64,000 nucleotides of DNA from Bordetella parapertussis (GCA_945861875.1 CAMAWC010000006.1:1-64000), one strand, 5' to 3'; numbered from the stretch's first letter, positions 40,542-50,389 are shown. Notes: a model not told the origin generated them from the sequence alone. Program-made: numbers and translations.

Positions 40542-40604
40542 GGAATCGGGATTTTACTACTATGGTGCGCCGGCCGATCCTGCGGCCGGCCCGGCAGGCG
40601 GACC

Positions 40605-41609
40605 TTAACGGGCGAAACGCATGCCAAGCTGCAGCAATTCGGTCCACGGATCGCCCTCGGCGACGCCTTTTGCCATGCGGTCTATGCGCGCGGCATGACG
40701 CAGCGCATTGCGTACGGTTGCGGCCGGCACGGCCCTGGCCGCTTTTGGCACCAGGGTTTTTCTCGGCTCGTACCAGACCCTGGCCGTTTTGAGCGCATCG
40801 GGAATCGCCTGACCTTCGGACATGGCGGTCTGCACCCGGGCAAGGGCGCGAATATCCTCGGCTACGATCCACAGCACGCGCGGCAGGGCTTCGCCTTCGC
40901 CCTCCAGCCCTTCGAGCATGCGCGCCAGGCGTGCAATGTCGCCGGCGAGCAGCGCCGAGGACAGGTCGGCGACGTCGTAGCGCGCCACGTTCAGTACCGC
41001 GGCGCGTATCGCCTCATCGGCAATTTCGCCCGGCGGATGCAGCAAGCCTAGTTTCTGGATCTCCTGGTGCGCCGCGAGCAGGTTGCCTTCCACGCAATCG
41101 GCGATGAACTCGAGGCTCGCGCGTGCCGCCTTTTGCTTTTGCGCGGCCAGGCGCAGCGCAATCCAGTCGGGCAGGCGTGCCCGGTCCACTGCGGCGACGC
41201 TGACCACGACGGCCGCTGCACTGAGCGCGCGATACCAGGCCGTGTCCTGTGATTTGCGATCCAGCGCCGGCAGCATGACCAGGGTGAGCGTATCGGGTAT
41301 GGTCCTCGCGCAATACGCTTCGATGGCCTTGGCCCCATCGATGCCGGGTTTGCCGCCGGGAATGCGCAGCTCGATCAAGCGCTTTTCGGCAAACAGCGAC
41401 ATGCTTGCTCCGGTCGCACCAAGCTGGCTCCAGTCGAAGTACCGTTCCACCGTGAGGACGTCACGCTCGCTAAACCCTTCGCTTCGCGCCTTGGCGCGAA
41501 TGGCGTCGGCCGCTTCCAGGGTCAGTAGCGGCTCGTCGCCCTGCACAACATAAAGCGGCGTGAGCGCTCGGGTGAGATGCTGGGCGAGCTGCTCGGACTT
41601 GAGCTGCAT
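40605..41609 (-). CDS. holA: DNA polymerase III subunit delta
   Basis: HolA is the delta subunit of the clamp loader and opens the DnaN ring. The 334-residue protein begins MQLKSEQLAQHLTRALTPLYVVQGDEPLL, the usual N-terminal nucleotide-fold start of HolA, with the family's loose AAA+ fold lacking a working P-loop. The VVQGDEPLLTLEAADAIRAKA segment is diagnostic, and the C-terminal helical collar region (about residues 215-325) fits. It overlaps lptE by one base (TAATG), the order seen in most beta- and gammaproteobacteria. Together with dnaN it places replication-elongation genes on both arms near the origin. Confidence 0.93.
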   Translation of the reverse strand: MQLKSEQLAQHLTRALTPLYVVQGDEPLLTLEAADAIRAKARSEGFSERDVLTVERYFDWSQLGATGASMSLFAEKRLIELRIPGGKPGIDGAKAIEAYCARTIPDTLTLVMLPALDRKSQDTAWYRALSAAAVVVSVAAVDRARLPDWIALRLAAQKQKAARASLEFIADCVEGNLLAAHQEIQKLGLLHPPGEIADEAIRAAVLNVARYDVADLSSALLAGDIARLARMLEGLEGEGEALPRVLWIVAEDIRALARVQTAMSEGQAIPDALKTARVWYEPRKTLVPKAARAVPAATVRNALRHAARIDRMAKGVAEGDPWTELLQLGMRFAR

Positions 41610-42175
41610 TATTCCGCAGGTGGTACGGGTTTTTTGGCCACCGACAGGCGGCGCAGCACCTGCTGCACCATGTCCGTCTGCATGTCGCGGTAGAGCAAGG
41701 CCTCCTCCGACTCCTTGGCCAGCACCTGAGAATCGTTGTAGGTGATATCCCGGGTAAGGAAAATTTCCGTCGGCGGCAGGAAGTCCAGCCCCTTGAGGTC
41801 GGCGACGCGAAAACTATAGCGATAGCCGAGTCGGTATTCGCGTACCCGCCCGGCCGAATTCAAGCTGAGGATGGACTTTTCCTGCGCTTCGGCCAGCACC
41901 GTCAGCACTGCCTGCGCTTGTTTCGCATCATCAACCAGGCGCGTATTTTTGCCGGCGATGATATTGCGCTTTAGATCTGTGGCCACGGGGCCGGAGGATG
42001 CGACGTAAAGCGTTTCAAAGGGCAGCGGGCCACTCAGCGTGCCATGGCCGCGCAGCTGGAAGCCACAGGCGCAAAGCGCGCCGCAGAGCAGCGCCGCGAT
42101 AAGCGGCGCAGTACGGGAACCCCGCCGCGTATCGGCTTGCCCGCCCACATCCGTCCTGCCGACCTGTTGCATCAT
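41609..42175 (-). CDS. lptE: LPS-assembly lipoprotein LptE
   Basis: LptE is the outer-membrane lipoprotein that plugs the LptD barrel and delivers lipopolysaccharide to the cell surface. The 188-residue protein has a hydrophobic signal ending in the lipobox LCAC, with the lipidated Cys37. GFQLRGHG follows directly, the standard LptE start after the cysteine. The rest is strand-rich with the characteristic FLTRDITYNDSQVLAKESEEALLYRDMQTDMVQQVLRRL close. I start it at the ATG at 42175, which has a good AGGA site; an upstream TTG at 42208 is the alternative. LptD is not in the window. It sits between leuS and holA as usual. Confidence 0.93.
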   Translation of the reverse strand: MMQQVGRTDVGGQADTRRGSRTAPLIAALLCGALCACGFQLRGHGTLSGPLPFETLYVASSGPVATDLKRNIIAGKNTRLVDDAKQAQAVLTVLAEAQEKSILSLNSAGRVREYRLGYRYSFRVADLKGLDFLPPTEIFLTRDITYNDSQVLAKESEEALLYRDMQTDMVQQVLRRLSVAKKPVPPAE

Positions 42176-42224
42176 TTCCGTGTCCTTTACCGCCTGTTGC
42201 AAAGGCAATATCAGTAGAGCGTTA

Positions 42225-44873
42225 TTACACTACCACGTTGATCAGCCGCCCGGGCACCACCACCACCTTTTTCGGCGCCTGCCCGTTGGTGTGTTTCAAC
42301 ACGATTTCATGCACCAGGGCGAGCCGTTCCAGTGCCGCCTTGTCGGCGTTGTGCGGTGCACGCAGGTGGCCGCGCAGTTTGCCGTTGATCTGCAAAACCA
42401 GCTCGATCTCGTCCTGGACCAGCGCCGTTTCATCCACTTGTGGCCAGGGCGCATCGAGAATGTCCCCCTCGCTTGCGGCATAGCCAAGTTCGGTCCACAG
42501 CGCGTGGGCGATGTGCGGCACCACCGGGTAAAGCACGCGGATCAGGATGGACAGGCTTTCGCGCATCACCGCCGCCGTCGCCGGCCCCTCCGGCAGCTTT
42601 GCCGCCTCCAGGGTGTTGAGCATTTTCATGCCGGCCGAAACCACGGTGTTGTACTGGATGCGTTTCAGGTCATAGTCGGCCTGGCGCAGTCCGAGATGGA
42701 CTTCGCGGCGCAGCGCCTTGTGCGCTTCCGTAAGTGGGCCGCCTTGGCCGCCCGCGGAGGCGACCAGCGCCTGCTGCTTTTGCGCAAACACCCAGACCCG
42801 CTTGAGGAAGCGATACGCGCCATCCACTCCCGAATCCGACCACTCCAGCGTCTGCTCCGGCGGGCTGGTGAACATGACAAACAGGCGCGCCGTGTCGGCG
42901 CCCATCTCGTCGATCAGCGCCTGCGGGTCGATGCCGTTGCGCTTGGACTTGGACATGGTGCCGACGCCGCCGTAATCGACCGGCTGGCCGTCACTGGCAA
43001 GGATGGCGCCGCTGACCTTGCCGTCTTCGTCGTGCGCCAGCGTCACTTCCTCGGGCGCGTAATAGGTGATGCCGCCCATGGCGCCGCGGCGCGAGAATAT
43101 GTGGTTGAGCACCATGCCTTGCGTGAGCAGCTTGGTAAAAGGCTCGTCAAAGGTTACCAATCCCATGTCGCGCATGACCTTGGTCCAGAAGCGCGCGTAC
43201 AACAGGTGCAGCACCGCGTGCTCGATGCCGCCGATGTACTGGTCCATGGGCATCCAGTAATCGGTGCGCGCATCGGTCATCGCGCCGGCGCTGTCGGGCG
43301 AGCAGTAGCGCATGAAATACCAGGCCGAATCGACAAAGGTGTCCATGGTGTCGGTTTCGCGCCGTGCCGGCTTGCCGCACTTCGGGCAGGCGCATTTGAG
43401 AAAACGCTCGTCTTTGGCCAGGGGATTGCCGGAGCCATCGGGAATCAGGTCTTCGGGCAACACCACCGGCAGGTCTTTTTCCGGCACCGGCACTGCGCCG
43501 CAGTCCGGGCAATGGATGATGGGGATGGGCGTACCCCAGTAGCGCTGGCGCGAAACACCCCAGTCGCGCAGGCGGAAAGTCGTGCGTTTTTCACCCAGAT
43601 TCTTCGCGCCAAGGTCGGCGGCGATGGCATTGACCGCGGCCTTGAAGTCCAGCCCGTCGTATTTGCCGCTGTTGACGCACCGGCCGACCTGCTTGTTCGC
43701 GTACCACTCGTCCCAGGCGTCGGTGGTGAAGGTTTTGCCCTCCAGCGCGACCACCTGCTTGATGGGCAGCCGGTATTTCTTTGCAAAGGCGAAATCGCGT
43801 TCGTCGTGCGCCGGTACGCCCATGACCGCGCCGTCGCCGTAACTCATCAAGACGTAGTTGCCTATCCAGACCTCGACTTTTTCACCGGTGAGCGGATGCG
43901 TGACAAACAAGCCAGTCGGCATGCCGGCTTTTTCCCGCAGCGCGAGTTCGGCCTCGGTGGTGCCGCCCTTTTTGCACTCTTCGATAAACGCGGCGAGTTG
44001 CGCATTGCCCGCCGCAGCATGCTCGGCTATGGGATGCTCTGGTGCGACGGCGCAAAAGGTCACGCCCATGATGGTGTCGGGGCGCGTGGTGAACACATAC
44101 ATGCGACCGTCCTGTATGGGTTTTCCGTCCCCGCCCTTGATGTCATGCGGGAAGGCGAAACGCACGCCTTCGCTCTTGCCTATCCAGTTTTCCTGCATCA
44201 GGCGCACGCGCTCGGGCCAGCCGGGCAGCTTGTTGGCGACCGAGTCGAGCAATTCGTCGGCGTACTTGGTGATGGCCAGGTAATAGCCGGGAATTTCGCG
44301 TTTTTCCACCGGCGCGCCGGTGCGCCAGCCGCGACCGTCTATCACCTGCTCGTTGGCCAGCACCGTCTGGTCGACCGGATCCCAGTTCACCACCTGGGTT
44401 TTACGGTAGGCGATGCCTTTTTCCAGCATTTTCAGGAACAGCCACTGGTTCCACTTGTAGTAGTTCGGGTCACAGGCGGCAATTTCACGCGACCAGTCGA
44501 TGGCCAGCCCCATCGCCTGCATCTGCTTTTTCATGTGGGCGATGTTGTCGTAAGTCCACTTCGCCGGCGCCACCTTGTTGGCCATGGCGGCGTTTTCGGC
44601 CGGCAGGCCGAAGGCATCCCAGCCCATGGGCTGCAGCACGTTGTAGCCGTTCATGCGCAGATAACGGTACATCACGTCGTTGATGGTGTAATTGCGCACA
44701 TGACCCATGTGCAACTTGCCCGAGGGGTAGGGCAGCATCGAGCAGGCGTAATACTTGGGTTTTTCCTTGCCCGATTTGTCGCGGGCGTGCTCCACGGCGC
44801 GGTAGGCGTCGGTGGCGCGCCAGTGTTGCTGCGCTTCGCGCTCTATTTCGGTCGGGCTATACTGGGCTTGCAT
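42225..44873 (-). CDS. leuS: Leucyl-tRNA synthetase
   Basis: LeuS charges leucine tRNAs. The 882-residue protein starts [18 protein letters not shown] at 44873; an in-frame upstream extension to 44906 is less likely. The class I motifs are visible: HMGH (55-58) as HIGH, and a KMSKS-type motif reading TMSKSKRNG near residue 640, with threonine at the first position. The editing domain inserted about residues 220-420 includes a [20 protein letters not shown] stretch (the conserved T-rich peptide and the D-containing loop). Zinc-binding cysteine pairs (CPDCG, CACPKCG) lie after the editing domain. It heads the leuS-lptE-holA-proA group, in the conserved betaproteobacterial order. Confidence 0.96.
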   Translation of the reverse strand: MQAQYSPTEIEREAQQHWRATDAYRAVEHARDKSGKEKPKYYACSMLPYPSGKLHMGHVRNYTINDVMYRYLRMNGYNVLQPMGWDAFGLPAENAAMANKVAPAKWTYDNIAHMKKQMQAMGLAIDWSREIAACDPNYYKWNQWLFLKMLEKGIAYRKTQVVNWDPVDQTVLANEQVIDGRGWRTGAPVEKREIPGYYLAITKYADELLDSVANKLPGWPERVRLMQENWIGKSEGVRFAFPHDIKGGDGKPIQDGRMYVFTTRPDTIMGVTFCAVAPEHPIAEHAAAGNAQLAAFIEECKKGGTTEAELALREKAGMPTGLFVTHPLTGEKVEVWIGNYVLMSYGDGAVMGVPAHDERDFAFAKKYRLPIKQVVALEGKTFTTDAWDEWYANKQVGRCVNSGKYDGLDFKAAVNAIAADLGAKNLGEKRTTFRLRDWGVSRQRYWGTPIPIIHCPDCGAVPVPEKDLPVVLPEDLIPDGSGNPLAKDERFLKCACPKCGKPARRETDTMDTFVDSAWYFMRYCSPDSAGAMTDARTDYWMPMDQYIGGIEHAVLHLLYARFWTKVMRDMGLVTFDEPFTKLLTQGMVLNHIFSRRGAMGGITYYAPEEVTLAHDEDGKVSGAILASDGQPVDYGGVGTMSKSKRNGIDPQALIDEMGADTARLFVMFTSPPEQTLEWSDSGVDGAYRFLKRVWVFAQKQQALVASAGGQGGPLTEAHKALRREVHLGLRQADYDLKRIQYNTVVSAGMKMLNTLEAAKLPEGPATAAVMRESLSILIRVLYPVVPHIAHALWTELGYAASEGDILDAPWPQVDETALVQDEIELVLQINGKLRGHLRAPHNADKAALERLALVHEIVLKHTNGQAPKKVVVVPGRLINVVV

Positions 44874-45008
44874 TGTTGTTTTGGCAGCGTAAAGTGAAGC
44901 TGGCAATTATAGCCTGCGGGTGGTTCTTGCCCGAATCCGGGTTCCCGCTTGTGCCGCAATATGGCGGCGTCTGAATCTCAATCCGGCAACCAGGAGAGGG
45001 GCGTCAAA

Positions 45009-45902
45009 ATGACAGGCAAATCCCGATTTTTACCCTTTACGCAGGTGTTTGTCGGTCTAAGCCTTGCGCTGGGGATGGTGCAATTGAGCCACGCCGCGCC
45101 CAATGCCACGGTCGAGGCGGTGCAAATGCCGGCCTGGGTGGAGCGCGGCAGCGCGCGACTGCCGCTTGCGCCCGGCATGGAGTTGCAAAACGGCGACGAC
45201 ATACGCACCGGCGCCAATTCGCGCCTGCTGCTCAAGACCGCCGACGGCAGTTCGGTGAAGCTCGGAGAGAACGCCAAACTCAAATTGAGCGACATGGCGC
45301 AGCAAAAAGACGGCGTATTCGCTGCCGCACTGGATGTCGGTGAAGGCGCGTTTCGCTTTACCACCGATATTTTCAAAAAGCTGCGCGGAAAACGGCTGGT
45401 GAACATCAGGGTCGCAAACGTGACCGCCGGCGTGCGCGGCACCGATTTGTGGGGCAAGTCTGCCACGGACAAACAGATCGTCTGCCTGATCGAGGGCCGA
45501 ATCGATGTCACGCCGCCGGGCGAACAGCCCATTGTCATGGACCAGGCCTTGCAGTTCTTCATACGCGAGAACGGCAAATCCCTGCCGGTCGGTCTGGTCG
45601 ATCCCAAACAACTCGCCCAGTGGGCGACCGAGACCGAAGTGGCCGGTGGTGCCGGCGCAGCGCGCCGCGGCGGTAAGTGGAAAGTTGTTCTGGCAAGCGT
45701 CGACACCCAGGCTGCGGCGCTCAAGGTCTATGACGATGTGCGCAACGCCGGATATGCGGCAACAATCCAGCCTTTGCGCGAGGGCGAGAAGCGCAGTTAC
45801 AACATTCGCATCGCCAACCTTCCCTCACAGGCCGAGGCGCAGGCGCTGGCCGCCAGCCTCAAGGGCAAGCTGGGCGTAGCCGATCCCAGGGTATCGATGT
45901 AG
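45009..45902 (+). CDS. FecR-domain plus SPOR-domain periplasmic protein
   Basis: This 297-residue exported protein combines two domains. After the signal peptide (about residues 1-29, ending SHA), a FecR domain (about 42-160) shows LQNGDDIRTGANSRLLLKTADGSSVKLGEN and GVRGTDLWGKS, the pattern of ligand-sensing or beta-structural FecR folds. The last 75 residues form a SPOR domain (KWKVVLASVDTQAAALKVYDDVRNAGYAATIQPL... and ...IRIANLPSQAEAQALAASLKGKLG), which binds septal peptidoglycan lacking stem peptides. It may therefore localise at division sites. The start at 45009 has a GAGAGGGG site. A strong terminator follows the stop. The specific role is unknown. Confidence 0.85.
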   Translation: MTGKSRFLPFTQVFVGLSLALGMVQLSHAAPNATVEAVQMPAWVERGSARLPLAPGMELQNGDDIRTGANSRLLLKTADGSSVKLGENAKLKLSDMAQQKDGVFAAALDVGEGAFRFTTDIFKKLRGKRLVNIRVANVTAGVRGTDLWGKSATDKQIVCLIEGRIDVTPPGEQPIVMDQALQFFIRENGKSLPVGLVDPKQLAQWATETEVAGGAGAARRGGKWKVVLASVDTQAAALKVYDDVRNAGYAATIQPLREGEKRSYNIRIANLPSQAEAQALAASLKGKLGVADPRVSM

Positions 45903-45924
45903 CTTTCGCTGCCGGCCGGGTGGT

Positions 45925-45956
45925 AAAAAACGCGGGCGTGGGGCCGCGTTTTTTTT
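45925..45956 (+). terminator. Rho-independent terminator after the FecR/SPOR gene
   Basis: AAAAAACGCG (45925-45934) pairs with CGCGTTTTTT (45945-45954), followed by more T's. The stem, loop and T-run form a classical intrinsic terminator 23 bases after the stop; the A-run on the left also allows termination on the other strand. Confidence 0.85.
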
Positions 45957-45987
45957 AATCGTCGCGCGTCCTGGCATAAAGCACACC

Positions 45988-46030
45988 GGCTGGAAAGCCG
46001 TGCCAGATATGGCTTTCCAGCCGATTTGCC
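45988..46030. repeat. REP-like inverted repeat, copy C
   Basis: GGCTGGAAAGCC (45988-45999) and GGCTTTCCAGCC (46011-46022) are perfect complements around an 11-base loop, followed by GATTTGCC (46023-46030). This matches copy A at 481-554 in sequence and order, and the core of copy B at 17585-17645. No coding function is seen between 45903 and 46178. Confidence 0.65.
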
Positions 46031-46178
46031 TATCCAGACCCTGCCCGCCCGTCGACGGAAAATTTCCTTTTGCCAGTGCGACCGAGCTTTCCGTACGCGT
46101 CCCAGTTTGCGTCGTGAAGGGGCCGGTCAGCCGAGGGTCCTGCGGTAGAATGCGCGCAGCCCACTGTCTGCAATTGCA

Positions 46179-48473
46179 ATGCCTTCCCTCCTAGACAATC
46201 TCAACCCCGAACAACTCGCCGCGGTCACCCTTCCCAACCAGTCCGCGCTCATTCTTGCCGGCGCCGGGTCGGGCAAGACGCGGGTGCTGACAACGCGTAT
46301 CGCCTGGCTGATCCAGACCGGCAACATCAGCCCCAACGGCCTGCTCGCCGTGACATTCACCAACAAAGCGGCGAAGGAAATGCTGCTACGCCTGTCGGCG
46401 ATGATGCCGATCAACACGCGCGGCATGTGGGTGGGCACCTTCCACGGCCTGTGCAACCGCATGTTGCGCGCGCATTACCGCGATGCCGGCCTGCCGCAGA
46501 CCTTCCAGATACTCGACACCCAGGACCAGTTCTCGGCGGTGAAACGGGTGCTAAAGGCGCTCAATGTCGACGAGGACCGCTTCCCGCCGCGCCAGGTGCA
46601 GTGGTTCATCAATGGCGCCAAGGAGGCCGGCGACCGCGCCGACAAGGTTGAGGTGTCCGACGAGTTTTCGCGCCGCGCGGTGGAGTTGTACGCCGCCTAT
46701 GACGCGCAATGCCAGCGCGAGGGCTCGGTCGATTTTTCCGAATTGCTGTTGCGTTGCTTTGAGTTGTTGTCGCGCAATGAAATCCTGCGCGAGCATTACC
46801 AGGGCCGATTCCGCCATATCCTGGTCGACGAATTCCAGGACACCAACCGGCTGCAATACCGCTGGCTGAAGCTGCTCGCCGGGCACGGCGTCAACCGTGC
46901 CGACGGGGGCAACGCGATTTTCGCCGTTGGCGATGACGACCAGTCGATATACGCTTTTCGCGGGGCCAATGTAGGCAACATGGCCGACTTTGAGCGTGAC
47001 TTTAACGTCGCCAACATCATTCGCCTGGAACAGAACTACCGCTCGCACGGCCATATCCTCGACGCCGCCAATGCGCTGATTTCCAATAACAGCAAACGCC
47101 TTGGCAAGAACTTGTGGACCGCGGCCGGCCATGGTGAACCCCTGCGCGTGTATGAGGCGCAGTCCGACGGTTATGAGGCGCACTGGATCGCCGAGGAAGT
47201 GCAGACGCTGGCGCGAGAAGGCATGACGCGGCGCGATATGGCGGTGCTCTATCGCTCCAATGCGCAGTCGCGCATCATCGAGCACGCCTTGTTCTCGGCC
47301 GGCATTCCCTACCGCGTCTACGGCGGGTTGCGTTTTTTCGAGCGTCTGGAAATCAAGCATGCCCTGGCGTATTTGCGCCTGCTCGCCACGCCAGAGGATG
47401 ACGGCGCCTTCCTGCGCGTGGTGAACTTTCCGACCCGTGGTATTGGGGCACGGTCGCTTGAACTGCTGCAGGACACCGCCAAGTCGCGCGGCACCGCGCT
47501 TTACGCCACGGTGGCCGCGCTCGACGGCAAGGCCGGGGCGGTACTGGCGGCCTTCACCCGCCTGATCGACACCCTGCGCAGCGAGACGCAAGGCCTGCCG
47601 CTGCCGGAAACTGTCGAACACATGCTCGAGCGCAGCGGCCTGCGTGCGCACTACCAAAAAGAAAAGGACGGCGCGGATCGCGTCGAGAACCTCAACGAAC
47701 TGGTCAACGCCGCCGCCGGATTCTTGCAGGAGGAGGGCTTGTCCTCAATCATGGTTGATACGCTGGTCCAGCCACCTGTCGCAGCAACCCCGGCGGAAGC
47801 GCAGGCGGGACTGGACCTGGATGCTGCGGCGACCGCGCCCTCTGCTGAAACGCGCGAGCGCATCGACCCGCTGGCGAATTTTCTTGCCCATGCCGCGCTC
47901 GAAGCCGGCGAACACCAAGCCGGCGAAGGCAGCGACGCGTTGCAGTTGATGACCGTGCATTCAGCCAAGGGGCTGGAATTCAACGCCGTATTCATCACCG
48001 GCCTGGAAGAGGGCTTGTTCCCGCACGAGCAGAGTACCGCGGCTGACGACGGCCTGGAGGAAGAGCGGCGCCTGATGTACGTGGCCATTACCCGCGCGCG
48101 CCACCGCCTGTACCTCACGTTTGCACAAACGCGCATGCTGCACGGCCAGACGCGCTATAACGTCGCCAGTCGCTTTCTCGAAGAAATTCCGCCCGCGCTG
48201 CTGAAGTGGCTGTCACCGCGCATCGGCGCCGGCATGAGCGCGCGTGACAGCGCACAGGCAAGCGCATGGCCGGTTTCGCCTTCGCGACAGGCCGTCGTTG
48301 CATCAAACGATTCGCCCTGGCGCATCGGCCAGAATGTGGTCCACGCCAAATTCGGCCAGGGCGTCATCGTCAACGCCGAAGGCCGTGGCGCCGAAGCGCG
48401 GGTGCAAATCAATTTTGGCCGCTATGGCATGAAGTGGCTGGCGCTCGAATACGCCAAACTCACGGCCGCCTAG
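46179..48473 (+). CDS. uvrD: ATP-dependent DNA helicase, UvrD/PcrA type
   Basis: The enzyme is a superfamily 1A helicase that unwinds DNA 3' to 5' in mismatch and excision repair. In 764 residues it has the Q-motif (LNPEQLAAV), Walker A AGAGSGKT (27-34), the DEFQDTN Walker B, motif III (GDDDQSIYAFRGAN), motif IV (QNYRS), motif V (HSAKGLEFNAVFITGLEEG), and motif VI (RRLMYVAITRAR). The C-terminal tail (GQNVVHAKFGQGVIVNAEG...) is the Tudor-like RNA-polymerase-binding domain of UvrD/PcrA, which supports UvrD rather than Rep. A TAGAAT box at 46146-46151 may be its -10. A three-fold 12-base repeat follows the stop. Confidence 0.95.
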   Translation: MPSLLDNLNPEQLAAVTLPNQSALILAGAGSGKTRVLTTRIAWLIQTGNISPNGLLAVTFTNKAAKEMLLRLSAMMPINTRGMWVGTFHGLCNRMLRAHYRDAGLPQTFQILDTQDQFSAVKRVLKALNVDEDRFPPRQVQWFINGAKEAGDRADKVEVSDEFSRRAVELYAAYDAQCQREGSVDFSELLLRCFELLSRNEILREHYQGRFRHILVDEFQDTNRLQYRWLKLLAGHGVNRADGGNAIFAVGDDDQSIYAFRGANVGNMADFERDFNVANIIRLEQNYRSHGHILDAANALISNNSKRLGKNLWTAAGHGEPLRVYEAQSDGYEAHWIAEEVQTLAREGMTRRDMAVLYRSNAQSRIIEHALFSAGIPYRVYGGLRFFERLEIKHALAYLRLLATPEDDGAFLRVVNFPTRGIGARSLELLQDTAKSRGTALYATVAALDGKAGAVLAAFTRLIDTLRSETQGLPLPETVEHMLERSGLRAHYQKEKDGADRVENLNELVNAAAGFLQEEGLSSIMVDTLVQPPVAATPAEAQAGLDLDAAATAPSAETRERIDPLANFLAHAALEAGEHQAGEGSDALQLMTVHSAKGLEFNAVFITGLEEGLFPHEQSTAADDGLEEERRLMYVAITRARHRLYLTFAQTRMLHGQTRYNVASRFLEEIPPALLKWLSPRIGAGMSARDSAQASAWPVSPSRQAVVASNDSPWRIGQNVVHAKFGQGVIVNAEGRGAEARVQINFGRYGMKWLALEYAKLTAA

Positions 48474-48491
48474 TGGCGGCGGGGCACATTT

Positions 48492-48527
48492 AGGAACGCA
48501 ATCAGGAACGCAATCAGGGACGCAATC
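48492..48527. repeat. Three-fold 12-bp tandem repeat
   Basis: The unit AGGAACGCAATC occurs three times in a row (48492-48503, 48504-48515, 48516-48527), the third with one change (AGGGACGCAATC). It lies between the convergent uvrD gene and the small minus-strand gene, and its end overlaps that gene's stop codon. It probably arose by slippage. No function is evident. Confidence 0.8.
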
Positions 48528-48777
48528 AGTCCTCGAACAAGCCGAGCTGGCGCACGCCTTGCTCACTCAGCGTTTCGACCTTGCGCTTGGCGTCGAGCAG
48601 CGTTGTGGCCTCGCCGGTGCGATTGCCGGCCTGCCAGAGGTAGTGGTTTTCCGCCTCGTCCTTGTCTTTGGGCGCGAGGCGCACTTCGCCGAGTTTTTCC
48701 TTGCCCAGCCAGTAGCCGTGCGAACTGTAACCGCGCTCCCACTGGGCTTTTTTGAGCGATTGTTTGGTTTTCGCCAT
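48526..48777 (-). CDS. Hypothetical charged protein (83 aa)
   Basis: I do not recognise this protein. It has 83 residues, starts MAKTKQSLKKAQWERGYSSHGYWLGKEK, is rich in lysine, glutamate and glutamine, and ends in LSEQGVRQLGLFED. There is no signal peptide or membrane segment, and secondary structure should be mainly helical. The frame remains open to 48861, but the ATG at 48777 has a GGGGACGGCA site and starts the compositionally consistent part. It follows the YqaA gene on the same strand after 10 bases and is probably cotranscribed. Its stop codon lies inside the 12-base tandem repeat. Confidence 0.65.
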   Translation of the reverse strand: MAKTKQSLKKAQWERGYSSHGYWLGKEKLGEVRLAPKDKDEAENHYLWQAGNRTGEATTLLDAKRKVETLSEQGVRQLGLFED

Positions 48778-48787
48778 TGCCGTCCCC

Positions 48788-49198
48788 TTACAGGCTTGCC
48801 CCCTGTGCCACCACCCAGTAGCGGGCAAGACGCCCCGCCGCCTGGAATGCCGCCACCGCAAGCCAGTTCAGTTTAAGCCATCCGGCGGCAACACACAGCG
48901 CATCGCCGACCACCGGCAGCCAGGCCAGCAGCATCGCCGGCGCGCCCCAGCGGCGTATGCGTTCGAGCTGGGTCAGCGGTTTTTTTTGCGCGATAAAGCG
49001 CCCGATCAGGTAGGAGCTCATGCCCCCGAGGGTGTTGCCCAGCGTGGCCACGGCAATGGCTGGCAGCAACAATTCCGGATGGACCTTGAGCACGGCAAAC
49101 AACACCGCTTCGGAGGAAAGGGGGACCAGCGTCGACGCGATGAACGACGCAGCGAACAATGACCAAAGGCTGGCCTCGGGGGTGAACCATTCGAGCAT
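48788..49198 (-). CDS. YqaA-like membrane protein (SNARE-associated/DedA-related)
   Basis: The 136-residue protein has four hydrophobic segments (about residues 10-30, 44-62, 86-104 and 110-128), so it is an inner-membrane protein. The start FAASFIASTLVPLSSEAVLFAVLK and the middle ATLGNTLGGMSSYLIGRF match YqaA, a family related to DedA/VTT proteins with a re-entrant amphipathic stretch. Family relatives are linked to lipid scrambling or envelope integrity, but YqaA itself has no firm function. WLPVVGDALCVAAGW is a well-conserved family block. It is followed on the same strand by an 83-residue protein. Confidence 0.85.
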   Translation of the reverse strand: MLEWFTPEASLWSLFAASFIASTLVPLSSEAVLFAVLKVHPELLLPAIAVATLGNTLGGMSSYLIGRFIAQKKPLTQLERIRRWGAPAMLLAWLPVVGDALCVAAGWLKLNWLAVAAFQAAGRLARYWVVAQGASL

Positions 49199-49429
49199 GG
49201 GGGGAAGAATAGAGGGAAAACGCTTGGCCGTGTAGGGTGGCCGGCCGGGCGGTGAAAGGCATGCGCCGCAGCCTCACGACAAGATCACGGCAAAGGACAA
49301 ACTGCCGCAGCTTTGTACCCGTACAGGCGCCCTGGGTTATCCTCGCCTTGAAGAAAGTACCCAAACTGCCCCGGCCGATATTCGGTGTGTGCAGCGCGGG
49401 CAATTTATTCCACTGTAAGGAGGGCGGTA

Positions 49430-50389
49430 ATGTTTCGGTTCAGGTCATTATTTGCGGCAGTTGCTTTGCTTGCTGCTTCGGCGGTGTTTGCGCAGCAATA
49501 TCCCACCCACGCGGTACGGGTCATTGTCGGCTTTGCCGCCGGCAGCGGACCCGACATCCAGGCACGCACGGTCGCCCAGCAATTGTCTGTCGCGCTTGGG
49601 CAATCGTTCTATGTCGAGAACAGGCTGGGCGCCAACGGCATGATTGCCGCGCGCGCGCTCACGCAATCCAACCCGGACGGCCACACCCTGCTTTTCTCCA
49701 GCTCATCGATCACGCCATCGCCTTATATTTACAAGTCACTCGGCTTTGACATGCTTGCCGATCTCAAGCCGGTGGCTACTGTGGGCATCCTCGACGGCTT
49801 GCTCATGCTGGTTGACGCCAAATCCCCGATCAAAAACGTGCCCGAATTCATCGCCTACGCAAAAAAGGAGCCGGTGATGTACGGCTCCCCGGGAATCGGC
49901 AATATCCTGCACCTGGCAACCGAGATGTTCAACCAGAAGGCCGGCATCTCGATGGATCACATCCCTTACAAGGGTGCATCGGAAGTCATGACTGCGTTGC
50001 TTGGCGGCAGCGTACAAGTGATGTTTGTGACGCCGCCATCGGTGATGGGCCTGATCAAGGAAGGGCGCGTGCGGCCGCTGGCATTCACAGGCAGCAAGCC
50101 TTTTGCACCGCTGCCTGATGTGCCCTTATTGAAAGATCTTTTGCCGGGCTATGAGCCGATGGGCTCCTGGGGTATGTTTTTTGCGCCCGGCAAGACGCCT
50201 GGCGCCATTGTCGAAAAGCTCAACGCCGCGATTCGCGAGTCCCTCCAGGTGCCGGCGGTTTCAGCCATCATGCAGCGCGATGGCTATTTTCCCGACAACC
50301 GCAACGCCCGTGATACGGCTGATTTTTTTCGCGGCGAAGTCCGGCGCATGAAAGAGGCGGTTAGCGCCGCAAAAATCGAGCCGATCTGA
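49430..50389 (+). CDS. Bug/TctC-family periplasmic solute-binding protein (3 of 3)
   Basis: The 319-residue protein has a signal peptide (residues 1-21, cleaved near FA/QQ) and the Bug-type start QYPTHAVRVIVGFAAGSGPDIQARTVAQQL, a variant with GSGPD in place of the usual GGGSD loop. Then come FYVENRLGANGMIAARALTQSNPDGHTLLFSSSS and DHIPYKGASEVMTALLGG, both family blocks. It should bind a carboxylate or similar solute in the periplasm. Start at the ATG at 49430 with a good AAGGAGGG site. It converges with a cupin gene 12 bases away on the other strand. No transporter membrane component is nearby. Confidence 0.92.
   Translation: MFRFRSLFAAVALLAASAVFAQQYPTHAVRVIVGFAAGSGPDIQARTVAQQLSVALGQSFYVENRLGANGMIAARALTQSNPDGHTLLFSSSSITPSPYIYKSLGFDMLADLKPVATVGILDGLLMLVDAKSPIKNVPEFIAYAKKEPVMYGSPGIGNILHLATEMFNQKAGISMDHIPYKGASEVMTALLGGSVQVMFVTPPSVMGLIKEGRVRPLAFTGSKPFAPLPDVPLLKDLLPGYEPMGSWGMFFAPGKTPGAIVEKLNAAIRESLQVPAVSAIMQRDGYFPDNRNARDTADFFRGEVRRMKEAVSAAKIEPI

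Noticed and set aside
42039-44897. 952-codon open frame opposite leuS
   Set aside because: The leuS frame has all class I synthetase motifs; the antisense frame has none and is another GC-bias shadow.
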